Assembly: GCA_902793605.1 (NCBI GenBank)
Contig: CADBEB010000005.1
Span: 1 to 64,000, forward strand
Direction of reading: 5' to 3'
Source of the DNA: an uncultured Eubacteriales bacterium
Lineage (GTDB): Bacteria; Bacillota; Clostridia; Christensenellales; Aristaeellaceae
Length of the DNA stretch: 64,000 bases
Under the pieces are notes generated by a model that saw nothing but the letters and a program-made list of their open reading frames with translations, was not told the DNA's origin and searched no databases. Every line of letters begins with the position of its first letter. The stretch's first letter is position 1. Positions 50,150 to 58,689 of the stretch are shown in pieces. Both the position numbers and the translations under genes were made by a program.

Positions 50150-51120
50150 ACGGGTTGGAACCGGGCGGCGTCTGGGTATACGCAGAGCAGGGAACGGACG
50201 GGATCCGTCCGGTGGTCTGCGAGCTGCTGGGACAGGCGGTACGGCTGGCCGGAGAACTGGAACAAACGGTCACTGCCGTGCTGGTAGGCGGTACGGAAGA
50301 GCAGGCGGCTTCGCTGGCGACCTGCGGAGCAGACCGGATCCTGCTGGCGGAGGTTCCGGACGAAGCGCTGCCGGATGAACGGACGCATACGGAGGTCCTG
50401 GAAAGACTGGCGGAAAAGTATCAGCCGGCGATCCTGCTGCTTGGCGCGACCGCTTTCGGGCGTTCCCTGGCGCCGCGGCTCGCTGCCCGGCTCGGGACGG
50501 GCCTGACGGCGGACTGTACAGGCCTGGAAATCGATCCGGAGACCGGTCTGCTGCGACAGACCCGGCCGGCATTCGGCGGTAATCTGATGGCAACGATCGT
50601 CTGTCCGGAGAGGACGCCGCAGATGGCGACCGTGCGGCCGAAGGTTTTCCCGATGCCGGTGCCGAGCCTGAACAGGGAAGTGCGCGTGATCCGGGAGCGG
50701 ATAGACGCGACGGAACACTGCTTCGAATTCCTGGAACGGCTGCCTTCCGCAGATGAAACGGATATCGGCGCGGCAGACGTGCTGGTTTCCATCGGCCAGG
50801 GGATCGGCGGGGCGGAGAATATCGCCCTGGCGGAGAAACTGGCCCGCCGGCTCGGCGGAACGCTCTCCTCCAGCCGGCCTTTGGTGGACAGCGGCGTGAT
50901 GCCCTATGTCCGGCAGGTGGGGCAGACCGGAAAAACGGTCGCTCCGAAGCTGTACCTGGCGCTGGGGATCTCCGGCGCGATCCAGCATATGGCCGGCGTG
51001 GCGGCAAAGACAATTGTGGCGGTGAATACGGATCCGGACGCGCCGATCTTCGGCTACGCCCACTATGCGATCCGGTGTGACTGCGGCTCGTTTCTCCGTG
51101 CGCTGCTGGAGAAGGACTGA
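50143..51120 (+). CDS. etfA: Electron transfer flavoprotein alpha subunit
   Basis: A 325-residue soluble subunit that carries the electron-transferring FAD. ATG 50143 has GGAGGAG upstream. The C-terminal FAD domain is recognised by TLSSSRPLVDSGVMPYVRQ, VGQTGKTVAPKLYLALGISG, AIQHMAGV and VAVNTDPDAPIFGYAHY, all standard. There is no N-terminal ferredoxin domain, unlike some acetogen lactate dehydrogenase Etfs. It completes the GlcD-EtfBA set and lies about 100 bp before a separately promoted gene. Confidence 0.93.
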   Translation: MLNGLEPGGVWVYAEQGTDGIRPVVCELLGQAVRLAGELEQTVTAVLVGGTEEQAASLATCGADRILLAEVPDEALPDERTHTEVLERLAEKYQPAILLLGATAFGRSLAPRLAARLGTGLTADCTGLEIDPETGLLRQTRPAFGGNLMATIVCPERTPQMATVRPKVFPMPVPSLNREVRVIRERIDATEHCFEFLERLPSADETDIGAADVLVSIGQGIGGAENIALAEKLARRLGGTLSSSRPLVDSGVMPYVRQVGQTGKTVAPKLYLALGISGAIQHMAGVAAKTIVAVNTDPDAPIFGYAHYAIRCDCGSFLRALLEKD

Positions 51121-51156
51121 ACGGAGGGCCGGGTTTTTGCCGGCCTGTCGGAAAGC

Positions 51157-51185
51157 TTGCATAAAGGATGGTTTTCCCGTATACT
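51157..51185 (+). promoter_or_regulatory. Promoter of the HI0933-type flavoprotein gene
   Basis: TTGCAT (51157-51162) and TATACT (51180-51185), spacer 17 bp. Confidence 0.65.
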
Positions 51186-51219
51186 CTGCAGGTATATATG
51201 ACGGAATCCGGAGGAAACC

Positions 51220-52452
51220 ATGACGGATGTACTGGTCATCGGCGGCGGCGCCGCCGGGATGATGGCCGCGATCTTTGCAGCAAGGGCAGGGGCGGATGTG
51301 ACCCTGCTGGAGCATAACGAGAAGCTCGGAAAGAAGATATACATCACCGGAAAAGGGCGCTGCAACCTGACCAACGACTGCACGCGGGACGAGTTCCTGG
51401 CCCAGGTTCCCCGCAATCCGCGGTTCCTGTACAGCGCGCTGAGTTTTTTTGCGCCCCGGGATATGATGACCCTGCTGGAGGAGAACGGCTGTCCGGTGTC
51501 GGTACAGCGGGGGAGACGCGTGTTCCCATCGACCGAGAAGGCCAGTGATGTAACGAAGGCGCTGGCCGGCCTGATGCGGAAGCTGGATGTGCATGTGCGG
51601 CTGAACGCGGGCGTCCGGAACCTGCGGACGGACGGGAATGCTGTGACCGGCGCGGAGCTGGAGGACGGCTCCTTCCTGCCGGCGGGCAGCGTGATCCTCG
51701 CCTGCGGCGGGCTGAGCTACCCGGCTACGGGATCCACCGGCGACGGATACCGGATCGCGGAGACGCTCGGACATACGGTGGTTCCGCCGTCCCCGGTGCT
51801 GGTCGGCCTGGAGACGGAGGAGGACTGGCCGCGCAGTCTGCAGGGCCTGAGCCTGAAAAACGTGGCGCTGACGCTGGCGAGCGGGAAAAAGACGCTGTAT
51901 ACCGAACTGGGGGAACTGTTGTTCACCCACTTCGGGGTTTCCGGCCCGCTGGTTCTCGAAGCCAGCTGCCATCTGCCGGAGCCGGCCCGCGGCGCACTGC
52001 TGAAGCTGGATCTGAAGCCGGGTCTGACCCGGGAACAGCTGGATGCGCGCCTGCGGCGGGATTTCCTTGCCTCGGGCAGGAAACAGCTGGCGAATGTGCT
52101 GCCGGGGCTGCTGCCGGCACGGCTGGCGGAGCTCTTTCCCCGGCTGTGCGGAATTCCGGAGAGCCTTTCCTGCAATCAGGTTACCGCCCCGCAGCGGGAA
52201 AAACTGCTGAACACGCTGAAGACGCTGGAAGTGACGGTCCGCGCACCGAGACCGCTGGCGGAGGCTGTAGTGACCCGCGGCGGAGTCAGCGTGCGGCAGA
52301 TCGAGCCGGGCACGATGCGCAGCAAAAAGTTCCGGAATCTTTTCTTCGCCGGCGAGATGATTGACGTGGATGCACACACCGGCGGATATAACCTGCAGAT
52401 CGCCTGGTCCACCGGGGCGCTGGCGGGGCAAACCGCCGGCGACTGCCAGTGA
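51220..52452 (+). CDS. HI0933/BaiN-family FAD-dependent oxidoreductase
   Basis: A 410-residue soluble flavoprotein. ATG 51220 has CCGGAGGA upstream. It opens with the FAD-binding fold DVLVIGGGAAGMMAAIFAA and has KKIYITGKGRCNLTND, a family hallmark, then VILACGGLSYPATGSTGDGY and the C-terminal VTRGGVSVRQIEP and FFAGEMIDVDAHTGGYNLQ. Family members include BaiN-like bile acid reductases and conserved enzymes of unknown substrate, so the activity is open. Length is typical. Confidence 0.9.
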   Translation: MTDVLVIGGGAAGMMAAIFAARAGADVTLLEHNEKLGKKIYITGKGRCNLTNDCTRDEFLAQVPRNPRFLYSALSFFAPRDMMTLLEENGCPVSVQRGRRVFPSTEKASDVTKALAGLMRKLDVHVRLNAGVRNLRTDGNAVTGAELEDGSFLPAGSVILACGGLSYPATGSTGDGYRIAETLGHTVVPPSPVLVGLETEEDWPRSLQGLSLKNVALTLASGKKTLYTELGELLFTHFGVSGPLVLEASCHLPEPARGALLKLDLKPGLTREQLDARLRRDFLASGRKQLANVLPGLLPARLAELFPRLCGIPESLSCNQVTAPQREKLLNTLKTLEVTVRAPRPLAEAVVTRGGVSVRQIEPGTMRSKKFRNLFFAGEMIDVDAHTGGYNLQIAWSTGALAGQTAGDCQ

Positions 52453-52512
52453 CAGAAATCCCGCCAGAGATGAGATCGCGGACCATAATGCAACACAGAA
52501 GGGAACATCCTG

Positions 52513-53514
52513 ATGACCTATATTATCCTTGACCTGGAATGGAACCAGCCGATCTCCTACCAGAGCCGGACATACCGGGAGGTAGGGAACAAGCTGATCT
52601 TTGAGATGATCCAGATCGGTGCGGTGAAGCTGGACGCGGACCTGAACCCCGCGGACTCCATCTCCATCCCGATCGCGCCGACCCATTACCTGCGGATCCA
52701 TCCGCGCATCAAACGGATGACGGGCCTGGATTCCGAGACCCTGGCCGGAGCGCCGAACTTCCGGGAGGCGCTGGAGCAGTTCGTCGCCTGGTGCGGCGAG
52801 GATTACGCGCTTCTGACCTGGGGCATTGACGACGTGAGCGTGCTCTATCAGAACATTCGCTTCTTCCACTGCGAAGATATCAGCCTGCCGCCGCTATGCG
52901 ACATCCAGCTGCTCTTTACCCAGGTCCATAAGCTGAAGGACCGGGCCGGCCTTAAGGCAGCGATGGAGCTGATGGAGATCGAGCCGGATGAGAACATGGC
53001 GTTCCATAACGCGCTGTACGACGCGTGGTATACGGCGCTGGTATTCAAAACCCTGCCGGATCCGGACGCGGTGCTGAACTATCCCCGGGAACCGAAGGAA
53101 CTGATCCATACGCGGCGGGGAGCCCGGGAGAAGACGCCCGGCGAGGTCTTTGACTCCGTACGTGACGCGCTGGAAAGCGAGAGCGCGATCCATCCGACCT
53201 GTCCGCGGTGCGGAAGGGTTCTGGCGATGGACGGCGAATATATTAAACAGAGTGCCGATAAATACATTGCCGTTGCCCGGTGCAAAAGCCACGGCAGGAT
53301 CCTGATCCGCCTCCGTTTCCGGATCGATGACGACGGGAAAAAGATCATGACCCGTACCACCGCGCCGGCGACCAGCGCCAACGTGGCCTATGTCCATACC
53401 AAACAGCTGCAGATGCGTGATCGGCAGGCAAGATACCTTGAGGAACACGGTGCGCTCCCTGATCCGGATGAAGAGCTGCTGAACGCGGAAGTGTCCAGCA
53501 TGCCGTTTGATTGA
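52513..53514 (+). CDS. DEDDh 3'-5' exonuclease with C-terminal zinc-ribbon-like segment
   Basis: A 333-residue soluble nuclease. GAAGGGA precedes the ATG at 52513. The exonuclease domain (about 1-180) has the first metal acids in ILDLEWNQ, the second Asp in LTWGIDDVSVL and the His-Asp motif HNALYDAWYTA, so all DEDDh residues are present. It resembles KapD-type sporulation-inhibitor nucleases. After it, a possible zinc ribbon (CPRCGRVLAMDG and a later Cys in ARCKSHG) lies at about 215-260. Substrate, DNA or RNA, is not predictable. Confidence 0.85.
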   Translation: MTYIILDLEWNQPISYQSRTYREVGNKLIFEMIQIGAVKLDADLNPADSISIPIAPTHYLRIHPRIKRMTGLDSETLAGAPNFREALEQFVAWCGEDYALLTWGIDDVSVLYQNIRFFHCEDISLPPLCDIQLLFTQVHKLKDRAGLKAAMELMEIEPDENMAFHNALYDAWYTALVFKTLPDPDAVLNYPREPKELIHTRRGAREKTPGEVFDSVRDALESESAIHPTCPRCGRVLAMDGEYIKQSADKYIAVARCKSHGRILIRLRFRIDDDGKKIMTRTTAPATSANVAYVHTKQLQMRDRQARYLEEHGALPDPDEELLNAEVSSMPFD

Positions 53515-53586
53515 TTCGGGATTTATCATTCAGAATTAAATGGAGTGATCTTACTGATAGAAAAATACTGACAGGGAGGTTGGGTT

Positions 53587-55233
53587 ATGATCATCCGTTC
53601 CATGAACAATGCAAAAGAGTTTCCGGAGGGCAAGACCGTCCAGGAGTGTCTGAAAGCGCTGGACGCTTTTCCGCGCGGAACGCTGGCGGCTCAGTCCGGC
53701 GGCGTGGTACGGGAACTGAACGACCCGCTCATGCAGGACTGCACCCTGGTTCCGCTGACGCTGGAGAACGAGGAAGGCCGCCGGGTCTATGAGCGTTCCC
53801 TGCGCTTTGTGATGCTGCTGGCCCTGCGGCACCTCTTTCCCATGAAGCGGGTACGGATCGAATACTCCGTGGGTTACGGCGTGTTCGTCCGGCTGCCGGA
53901 TGTCGAGCTGCACCGCCAGGATATCGTCCGCATTGAGAATGAGATGCGCCGCCTGACGGAGCTGGACCTGGAATTCGAGAAGCGGCGCTGGACAAAGGAG
54001 GACGCGATCCAGTACTTCAAAGACGAGGGGCAGGAGGATAAGGTCGAGCTGCTGAGCCGCCGCCCGGTGCCGTACTTCAATATGTATTCGATCGACGGCA
54101 TGTGGGAATATTTCTACGGCGCGATGACGGTTTCGACCGGCTATGTCCGGGTTTTCACGATGTTCGAACTGCGGGGCGGCTTCGTGCTGCAGCTGCCTGC
54201 CGGGGCGGACTTCGACCATGCCGCGCCGTATGTCTACCGGCCGAAGTATCTCGAGGTTTTCTCCCAAAGCGCGGAATGGTGCAAGATCCTGGGCGTCACC
54301 AATGTGAGCGACCTGTCCCGTATGATCGAGGAAAAGAATCTGCGCCATTTCATCCGGGTGAACGAGGCCCTGCACGAATCCGCGTTGAACGATATCGCGA
54401 AGAAGATCCATGAGCAGAACAAACATATCGTGCTGGTGGCCGGGCCGTCTTCCAGCGGCAAGACGACCTTTGCCGGCAGGCTTGGGATCCACCTGCAGAT
54501 GTACGGGCATCTGTGCCGCCGGATCTCGATGGACGATTTCTTCATCAATCGGGATGATATCCCCCTGCAGATCGATGGCACGCGTGATTTTGACTCCATT
54601 GACGCGCTGGATGTCAAGCTCCTGGCGGATACGCTGACAGGACTGCTGAACGGGGAAGAAGTCTTCATGCCGAACTTTGATTTTACCTCCGGCACGAAGG
54701 ATTACCTGACCCCGCCTACAACCCTCAAACCCGGCGAGATCATCATCCTGGAGGGCATCCACGGCCTGAATCCGGTCGTCTCCGAGAAACTGCCGGCACA
54801 CGAGATCTACCGCGTGTTCGCCAGCGCGCTGACCTGTCTGAACCTGGACGATCACAACCGCATCCGGACCACAGACGTCCGCCTGCTGCGCCGGATCGTA
54901 CGGGATAACCAGTTCCGGGGCTATCCGCCGGAGGATACGCTGGAAATGTGGCCGCGGGTGCGAAAGGCGGAGGAAACCTATATCTTTACCTTCCAGGAGA
55001 ATGCGGACAGCATGTTCAACACCGCCCTACAGTATGAGCTGCCGGTGCTGAAGCTGTTTGCCTATGACCTGCTGAAGGAAGTTCCTTCCGATTCGCCGAA
55101 CTACCTGCTGGCTCGCCGGCTGATCAAGACCCTGAACTACCTGCCGGATATCGATCCGGAGACCCTGAACGAGATCCCGCCGCTGTCGCTGTTGCGTGAG
55201 TTCATCGGCGGCTGCACGATCGAGGACGTGTAA
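53587..55233 (+). CDS. TGS-domain nucleoside (uridine) kinase-like protein
   Basis: A 548-residue cytoplasmic protein. CAGGGAGG precedes the ATG. Domain order: TGS-like ubiquitin fold (about 1-60), a ThrRS-like second additional domain (about 60-230; ALRHLFPMKRVRIEYSVGYG), and a uridine-kinase-like P-loop kinase (about 275-500) with GPSSSGKTT, the base-binding RISMDDFFINR and FDSIDALD, and IILEGIHGLNP. Proteins of this layout are widespread in Clostridia and annotated nucleoside kinase; the biochemical role of the N-terminal fusion is unclear. All kinase motifs are intact. Confidence 0.88.
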   Translation: MIIRSMNNAKEFPEGKTVQECLKALDAFPRGTLAAQSGGVVRELNDPLMQDCTLVPLTLENEEGRRVYERSLRFVMLLALRHLFPMKRVRIEYSVGYGVFVRLPDVELHRQDIVRIENEMRRLTELDLEFEKRRWTKEDAIQYFKDEGQEDKVELLSRRPVPYFNMYSIDGMWEYFYGAMTVSTGYVRVFTMFELRGGFVLQLPAGADFDHAAPYVYRPKYLEVFSQSAEWCKILGVTNVSDLSRMIEEKNLRHFIRVNEALHESALNDIAKKIHEQNKHIVLVAGPSSSGKTTFAGRLGIHLQMYGHLCRRISMDDFFINRDDIPLQIDGTRDFDSIDALDVKLLADTLTGLLNGEEVFMPNFDFTSGTKDYLTPPTTLKPGEIIILEGIHGLNPVVSEKLPAHEIYRVFASALTCLNLDDHNRIRTTDVRLLRRIVRDNQFRGYPPEDTLEMWPRVRKAEETYIFTFQENADSMFNTALQYELPVLKLFAYDLLKEVPSDSPNYLLARRLIKTLNYLPDIDPETLNEIPPLSLLREFIGGCTIEDV

Positions 55234-55259
55234 ATACACTTGAAGTACAATAAATCCTG

Positions 55260-55288
55260 TTGACAAAGGAGAAGGAGTAGGGTAATCT
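55260..55288 (+). promoter_or_regulatory. Promoter of the trp T-box transcript
   Basis: A perfect TTGACA (55260-55265) and TAATCT (55283-55288), spacer 17 bp. Confidence 0.75.
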
Positions 55289-55293
55289 TTTTG

Positions 55294-55568
55294 CAAACCT
55301 GTGAGGGAGAAGAGTAGCTTCCCCGCAGCACGGTACAGGGAGCCGCCGAGAGTGGAACGGCGGTCCGTGCGGAGGATGTGAATGGGCTCCTGAGGGCGCT
55401 CCGAAAGGGAACGAGTAGGAAGCGACGGGGGACGCACCCGTTATCAGGGCGGCACGTATCAGGGGTACGTGATGAAGAGATGGCTTTCCCTCCGGGGGAG
55501 GGCCAAGCTGAGTGGCACCGCGGTTATACTGCCTCAGCGCGCAAGGATCCTGCGCGCTGGGGTTTTTC
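55294..55568 (+). promoter_or_regulatory. T-box leader, tryptophan-specific
   Basis: Stem I features: an AGTA motif (within GAAGAGTAG near 55311) and an apical arm CCGCCGAGAGTGGAACGGCGG. The specifier loop reads GTGAA-TGG, the Trp codon at 55383-55385, before CTCCTGAG. The T-box AGTGGCACCGCGG is at 55511-55523 and pairs with the tRNA acceptor end. A terminator stem (55532-55543 with 55551-55562) plus five T follows. Uncharged tRNA-Trp should favour read-through into the transporter genes. Confidence 0.93.
55532..55567 (+). terminator. T-box leader terminator
   Basis: CCTCAGCGCGCA pairs with TGCGCGCTGGGG around AGGATCC, followed by five T; the alternative antiterminator uses the T-box at 55511-55523. 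Confidence 0.85.
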
Positions 55569-55634
55569 GTTACCCGCGGTAAACGGACTCCCCTGGAAAC
55601 AATAAACCGAACGAAAGAAAGGACGGACAAAAAA

Positions 55635-56651
55635 ATGAAAAAGATGATGGCGCTGGTACTTTCCCTGATCCTGGTATTCTCCATGGTTTCCCTGGCCTCC
55701 GCGGAGGAGAAGACAACCTTCAAAATTGGCATCTGCAACCTCGTGGACGACGCGAGCCTGAACCAGATCATCCAGAACATCCGGGAACGGCTGGGCGAGA
55801 TTGAAAAGGACAAGGGTGTGACCTTCGAGATCAAGGAAGACAACTGTAACCTGGATTTCAGCGTCATGGAACAGATCATCGCGAATTTCATCGCGGACGA
55901 CGTGGACCTGATGGTCGGCGTGGCCACGCCGGTGGCCATCCAGATGCAGAGCGCGACCGAAGACAACCAGATCCCGGTCGTCTTTGCCGCCGTTTCCGAT
56001 CCGGTGGGCAGCAAACTGGTCGAAAGCCTGGAAACGCCCGGAGCCAACATTACCGGAACATCCGACTACCTGGACACGGCCGCTGTGCTGAACCTGATCT
56101 TCGCCGCCAACCCGGACGCGAACAAGATCGCTCTGCTCTACAACCCCTCCGAGGACGCTTCCACCGCGCCGATCGCTGCCGCGAAGGAGATCCTGGGCGC
56201 AAAGGGTGTTGAAGTGAAGGAATACACCGGCACCAATCAGAGCGAGGTCATGATCGCGGTCTCCGCCATCATCGGCGACGAGATGGACGCCGTCTTCACG
56301 CCCACCGACAACACGATCATGGACGCCGAGCTGTCCATCTACGAGCAGCTGGCGGAAGCGAAGATCCCGCACTACACCGGCGCGGACTCCTTCGCCCTGA
56401 ACGGCGCCTTCCTGGGTTACGGTGTGGACTACGCAAACCTCGGACGGGAGACCGGCGACATGGTCGCTGCGATCCTGCTGGACGGCGCGAAGCCCGGCGA
56501 AACCGCTGTCCGGACCTTTGACAACGGCACCGCCACCGTGAACACCGAGACCTGCGCGGCAATCGGTTTCGACTTCGAAACGATCAAGGCTGCGTTCGCT
56601 CCCTTCTGCACGCAGGTGAAGGAGATCAAGACGGCAGAAAGTTTCGAATGA
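55635..56651 (+). CDS. trpX: Tryptophan ABC transporter, substrate-binding protein
   Basis: A 338-residue exported solute-binding protein of the PF04392 family. The ATG at 55635 starts a clean signal peptide (MKKMMALVLSLILVFSMVS, cleavage after ASA); GAAAGGA is about 12 nt upstream; in-frame codons before it lie in the T-box. The core has VGVATPVAIQMQSA, IPVVFAAVSDPVGSKLV and NITGTSDYLDT, typical of this family. The Trp-specific T-box and the following permease and ATPase support a tryptophan importer like TrpXYP of Gram-positive bacteria. No lipobox is seen. Confidence 0.9.
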   Translation: MKKMMALVLSLILVFSMVSLASAEEKTTFKIGICNLVDDASLNQIIQNIRERLGEIEKDKGVTFEIKEDNCNLDFSVMEQIIANFIADDVDLMVGVATPVAIQMQSATEDNQIPVVFAAVSDPVGSKLVESLETPGANITGTSDYLDTAAVLNLIFAANPDANKIALLYNPSEDASTAPIAAAKEILGAKGVEVKEYTGTNQSEVMIAVSAIIGDEMDAVFTPTDNTIMDAELSIYEQLAEAKIPHYTGADSFALNGAFLGYGVDYANLGRETGDMVAAILLDGAKPGETAVRTFDNGTATVNTETCAAIGFDFETIKAAFAPFCTQVKEIKTAESFE

Positions 56652-56654
56652 TGA

Positions 56655-56690
56655 GGAACCATCCGCGCTTCAGCGCGGCGAATGGTTTCC
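56655..56690 (+). other. Intergenic hairpin between trpX and trpY
   Basis: GGAACCAT and CCGCGC pair with GCGCGG and ATGGTTTCC around a short loop. No T run follows; likely an mRNA stability or processing element that favours trpX. The rest of the 149-bp gap shows nothing recognisable. Confidence 0.5.
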
Positions 56691-56800
56691 ACGCTACAGA
56701 AGCCCTGCCGCGTGCGGTGCGCGTGCGAATTCAACGCGAATGACGAGCGACAGCGAAGTCAGAGCGGTTACGACGATCGCGGAATGAAAGAAGAGAATCT

Positions 56801-57742
56801 ATGACCCTGGATAAATTCCTGGCCCTGGGCCAGACGGCGATGGAACTGGGCCTGGTGAACGCCCTGACGGTCCTGAGCCTGTTCCTGAGCTATTCGATGC
56901 TGAATGTGTGCGACCTGTCTACGGACGGCTGCTTCACTCTCGGCGCGGCAGTCGGCGCGCTGGTGGCGATCGCCGGGTATCCCTGGCTTTCGCTGCCGGC
57001 CGCCATGCTGGCCGGCATGATCTCCGGTTTTGTGACAGCAACGCTGCAAACCCGGATGGGGGTGCAGAGCCTGCTGGCCGGTATCGTCGTGAACACCGGG
57101 CTGTACTCGGTGAACATGGCGCTGACCGGCAACAAGGCCAACCTGAACATGAACAAGATCCCGACGATCTTCACCATGGTGAAGAACCTGCTGAAGGATA
57201 CGCCCCTGGCAGGGCAGAGCGCCCTGCTGGTGATGCTGGTCACGGTGGCACTGGTCGTACTGTTCATGTGCTGGTTCCTGAAGACGAAACTGGGCCTTGC
57301 CATCCGTGCAACCGGCAGCAACGCGGACATGGTACGCTCCTCTTCCATCAATCCCACGTTCACGACGACCGTGGGTCTTTGCGTTTCCAACGCGTTTACC
57401 GGTCTCAGCGGCTGTCTGATGGCGCAGCAGGCCAAGAGCTTTGATATCAACATGGGTTCCGGCATGGTGACGGTTGCCCTGGCCAGCCTGCTGATCGGCG
57501 GCGTGTTCTTTGCGAAGCATCGGCCGATCCCGCTGCGTGCAGCCGGCGTGGTACTCGGCGCGATTCTGTTCCGTTTGGTCTACGGCCTGGCACTGCGGCT
57601 GAACATGCCGGCTTTCATGCTGAAGCTGGTGTCTTCGGTCATCGTGGTGATCGCGATCTCCGGCCCCTACCTGCGCAGGCAGGTGCCGCTGATGATCCGT
57701 CGCTGGCAGGCAGCCCGGGAGGGGAGGAACGCCGATGCTTGA
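56801..57742 (+). CDS. trpY: Tryptophan ABC transporter, permease
   Basis: A 313-residue permease of the BPD_transp_2 (LivHM-like) type, with eight to nine spans. It has ALTVLSLFLSYSMLNVCDLS and TDGCFTLGAAVGA at the N-terminus, the cytoplasmic coupling stretch LAIRATGSNADMVRSSSIN, and SLLIGGVFFAKHRPI. This permease type normally accompanies PF04392 binding proteins. The 3' end overlaps trpP by 8 nt. Confidence 0.9.
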   Translation: MTLDKFLALGQTAMELGLVNALTVLSLFLSYSMLNVCDLSTDGCFTLGAAVGALVAIAGYPWLSLPAAMLAGMISGFVTATLQTRMGVQSLLAGIVVNTGLYSVNMALTGNKANLNMNKIPTIFTMVKNLLKDTPLAGQSALLVMLVTVALVVLFMCWFLKTKLGLAIRATGSNADMVRSSSINPTFTTTVGLCVSNAFTGLSGCLMAQQAKSFDINMGSGMVTVALASLLIGGVFFAKHRPIPLRAAGVVLGAILFRLVYGLALRLNMPAFMLKLVSSVIVVIAISGPYLRRQVPLMIRRWQAAREGRNADA

Positions 57743-58535
57743 ACTGAAGAACATCTGCAAGACTTTCCACGCGGGTACGCCGGATGAGAAACGGGCCCTG
57801 ATCGATGTCACCCTGACGGTTGAGGACGGCGATTTCATCAGCATCATCGGTGCGAACGGCGCCGGAAAGTCGACGCTGTTCAATGCGATCTGCGGCAGCT
57901 TCATGCTGGATGCCGGTATGATCCGCCTCGACGGGCAAAACGTGACCATGATACCGGAGCATCAGCGGGCGAGGCAGATCGGGCGCCTGTTCCAGGATCC
58001 GATGCGCGGCAGCGCGCCGGACATGAGCATCGAGGAGAACCTGGCCCTGGCGGCCGGCAAGGGCGGCTGGCTGAGCCGCGTATCCGCGGCGGACCGGAAG
58101 GCGTTCCGCGAGCGGCTGAGCCTGCTGGGTATGGGCCTGGAAGACCGGATGCGCCAGCCGGTGGGCCTGTTGTCAGGCGGTCAGCGCCAGGCGCTGACGC
58201 TGCTGATGGCGACCTATCAGGTGCCGAAGGTGCTGCTGCTGGACGAGCATACGGCGGCGCTGGACCCCGGTACGGCGGAGAAAGTGCTGGAACTGACCCG
58301 GAGCATCGTGGAGGACAACCATATCACCTGCCTGATGATCACGCATAACATGCAGAGTGCCCTGGACCTGGGCAACCGGACCCTGATGATGGACCGGGGA
58401 AAGATCATCTACGACGTCACCGGCGAGGAGCGCGGCCGGCTGACGATCGGCGACCTGACGGACAAGTTCCGCCAGCTCAGCGGACGGGCGCTGGACAATG
58501 ACCGGATGCTATTGGGTATTGACAACAAAGAGTGA
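57735..58535 (+). CDS. trpP: Tryptophan ABC transporter, ATP-binding protein
   Basis: A 266-residue ABC ATPase. Walker A GANGAGKST, signature LLSGGQRQAL, Walker B VLLLDEHTAALDPG (His replaces the usual Pro after Asp-Glu) and switch His in MITHNMQSAL. The segment GRLFQDPMRGSAPDMSIEENLALA is typical of this transporter group. GGGAGG overlaps the trpY end as its RBS. It completes a T-box-controlled tryptophan importer, ended by a palindromic terminator. Confidence 0.9.
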   Translation: MLELKNICKTFHAGTPDEKRALIDVTLTVEDGDFISIIGANGAGKSTLFNAICGSFMLDAGMIRLDGQNVTMIPEHQRARQIGRLFQDPMRGSAPDMSIEENLALAAGKGGWLSRVSAADRKAFRERLSLLGMGLEDRMRQPVGLLSGGQRQALTLLMATYQVPKVLLLDEHTAALDPGTAEKVLELTRSIVEDNHITCLMITHNMQSALDLGNRTLMMDRGKIIYDVTGEERGRLTIGDLTDKFRQLSGRALDNDRMLLGIDNKE

Positions 58536-58539
58536 TCCG

Positions 58540-58576
58540 ACCCGGAAGAGAATTCTCTTCCGGGTTTCTATTTTTC
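58540..58576 (+). terminator. Terminator of the trp transporter operon
   Basis: A near-perfect palindrome (58540-58552 with 58553-58565) followed by TTCTATTTTT. Confidence 0.85.
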
Positions 58577-58638
58577 CGAAACAGAAAAATAGAAGGAAGA
58601 AAATTGCTGAAGGAAGCCCTGTACGGCGGGCAGATGCA

Positions 58639-58647
58639 TGCTACAAT
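58639..58647 (+). promoter_or_regulatory. Extended -10 promoter of the ABC exporter
   Basis: TGC-TACAAT (TACAAT 58642-58647) with a weak CTGTAC at the -35 position, spacer 17 bp. Confidence 0.5.
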
Positions 58648-58689
58648 GTACGTACAAAATCGCTGTGAGGGCGAGAGAGGGGAATCAGG

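Noticed and set aside
49855..52869. A 1004-codon open frame on the minus strand opposite etfB, etfA and the HI0933-type gene
   Set aside because: It lies antisense to three well-supported genes, has no family motifs and no ribosome site, and its amino acid composition (Arg, Gln, His, Pro-rich) is that of the reverse strand of GC-rich coding DNA.
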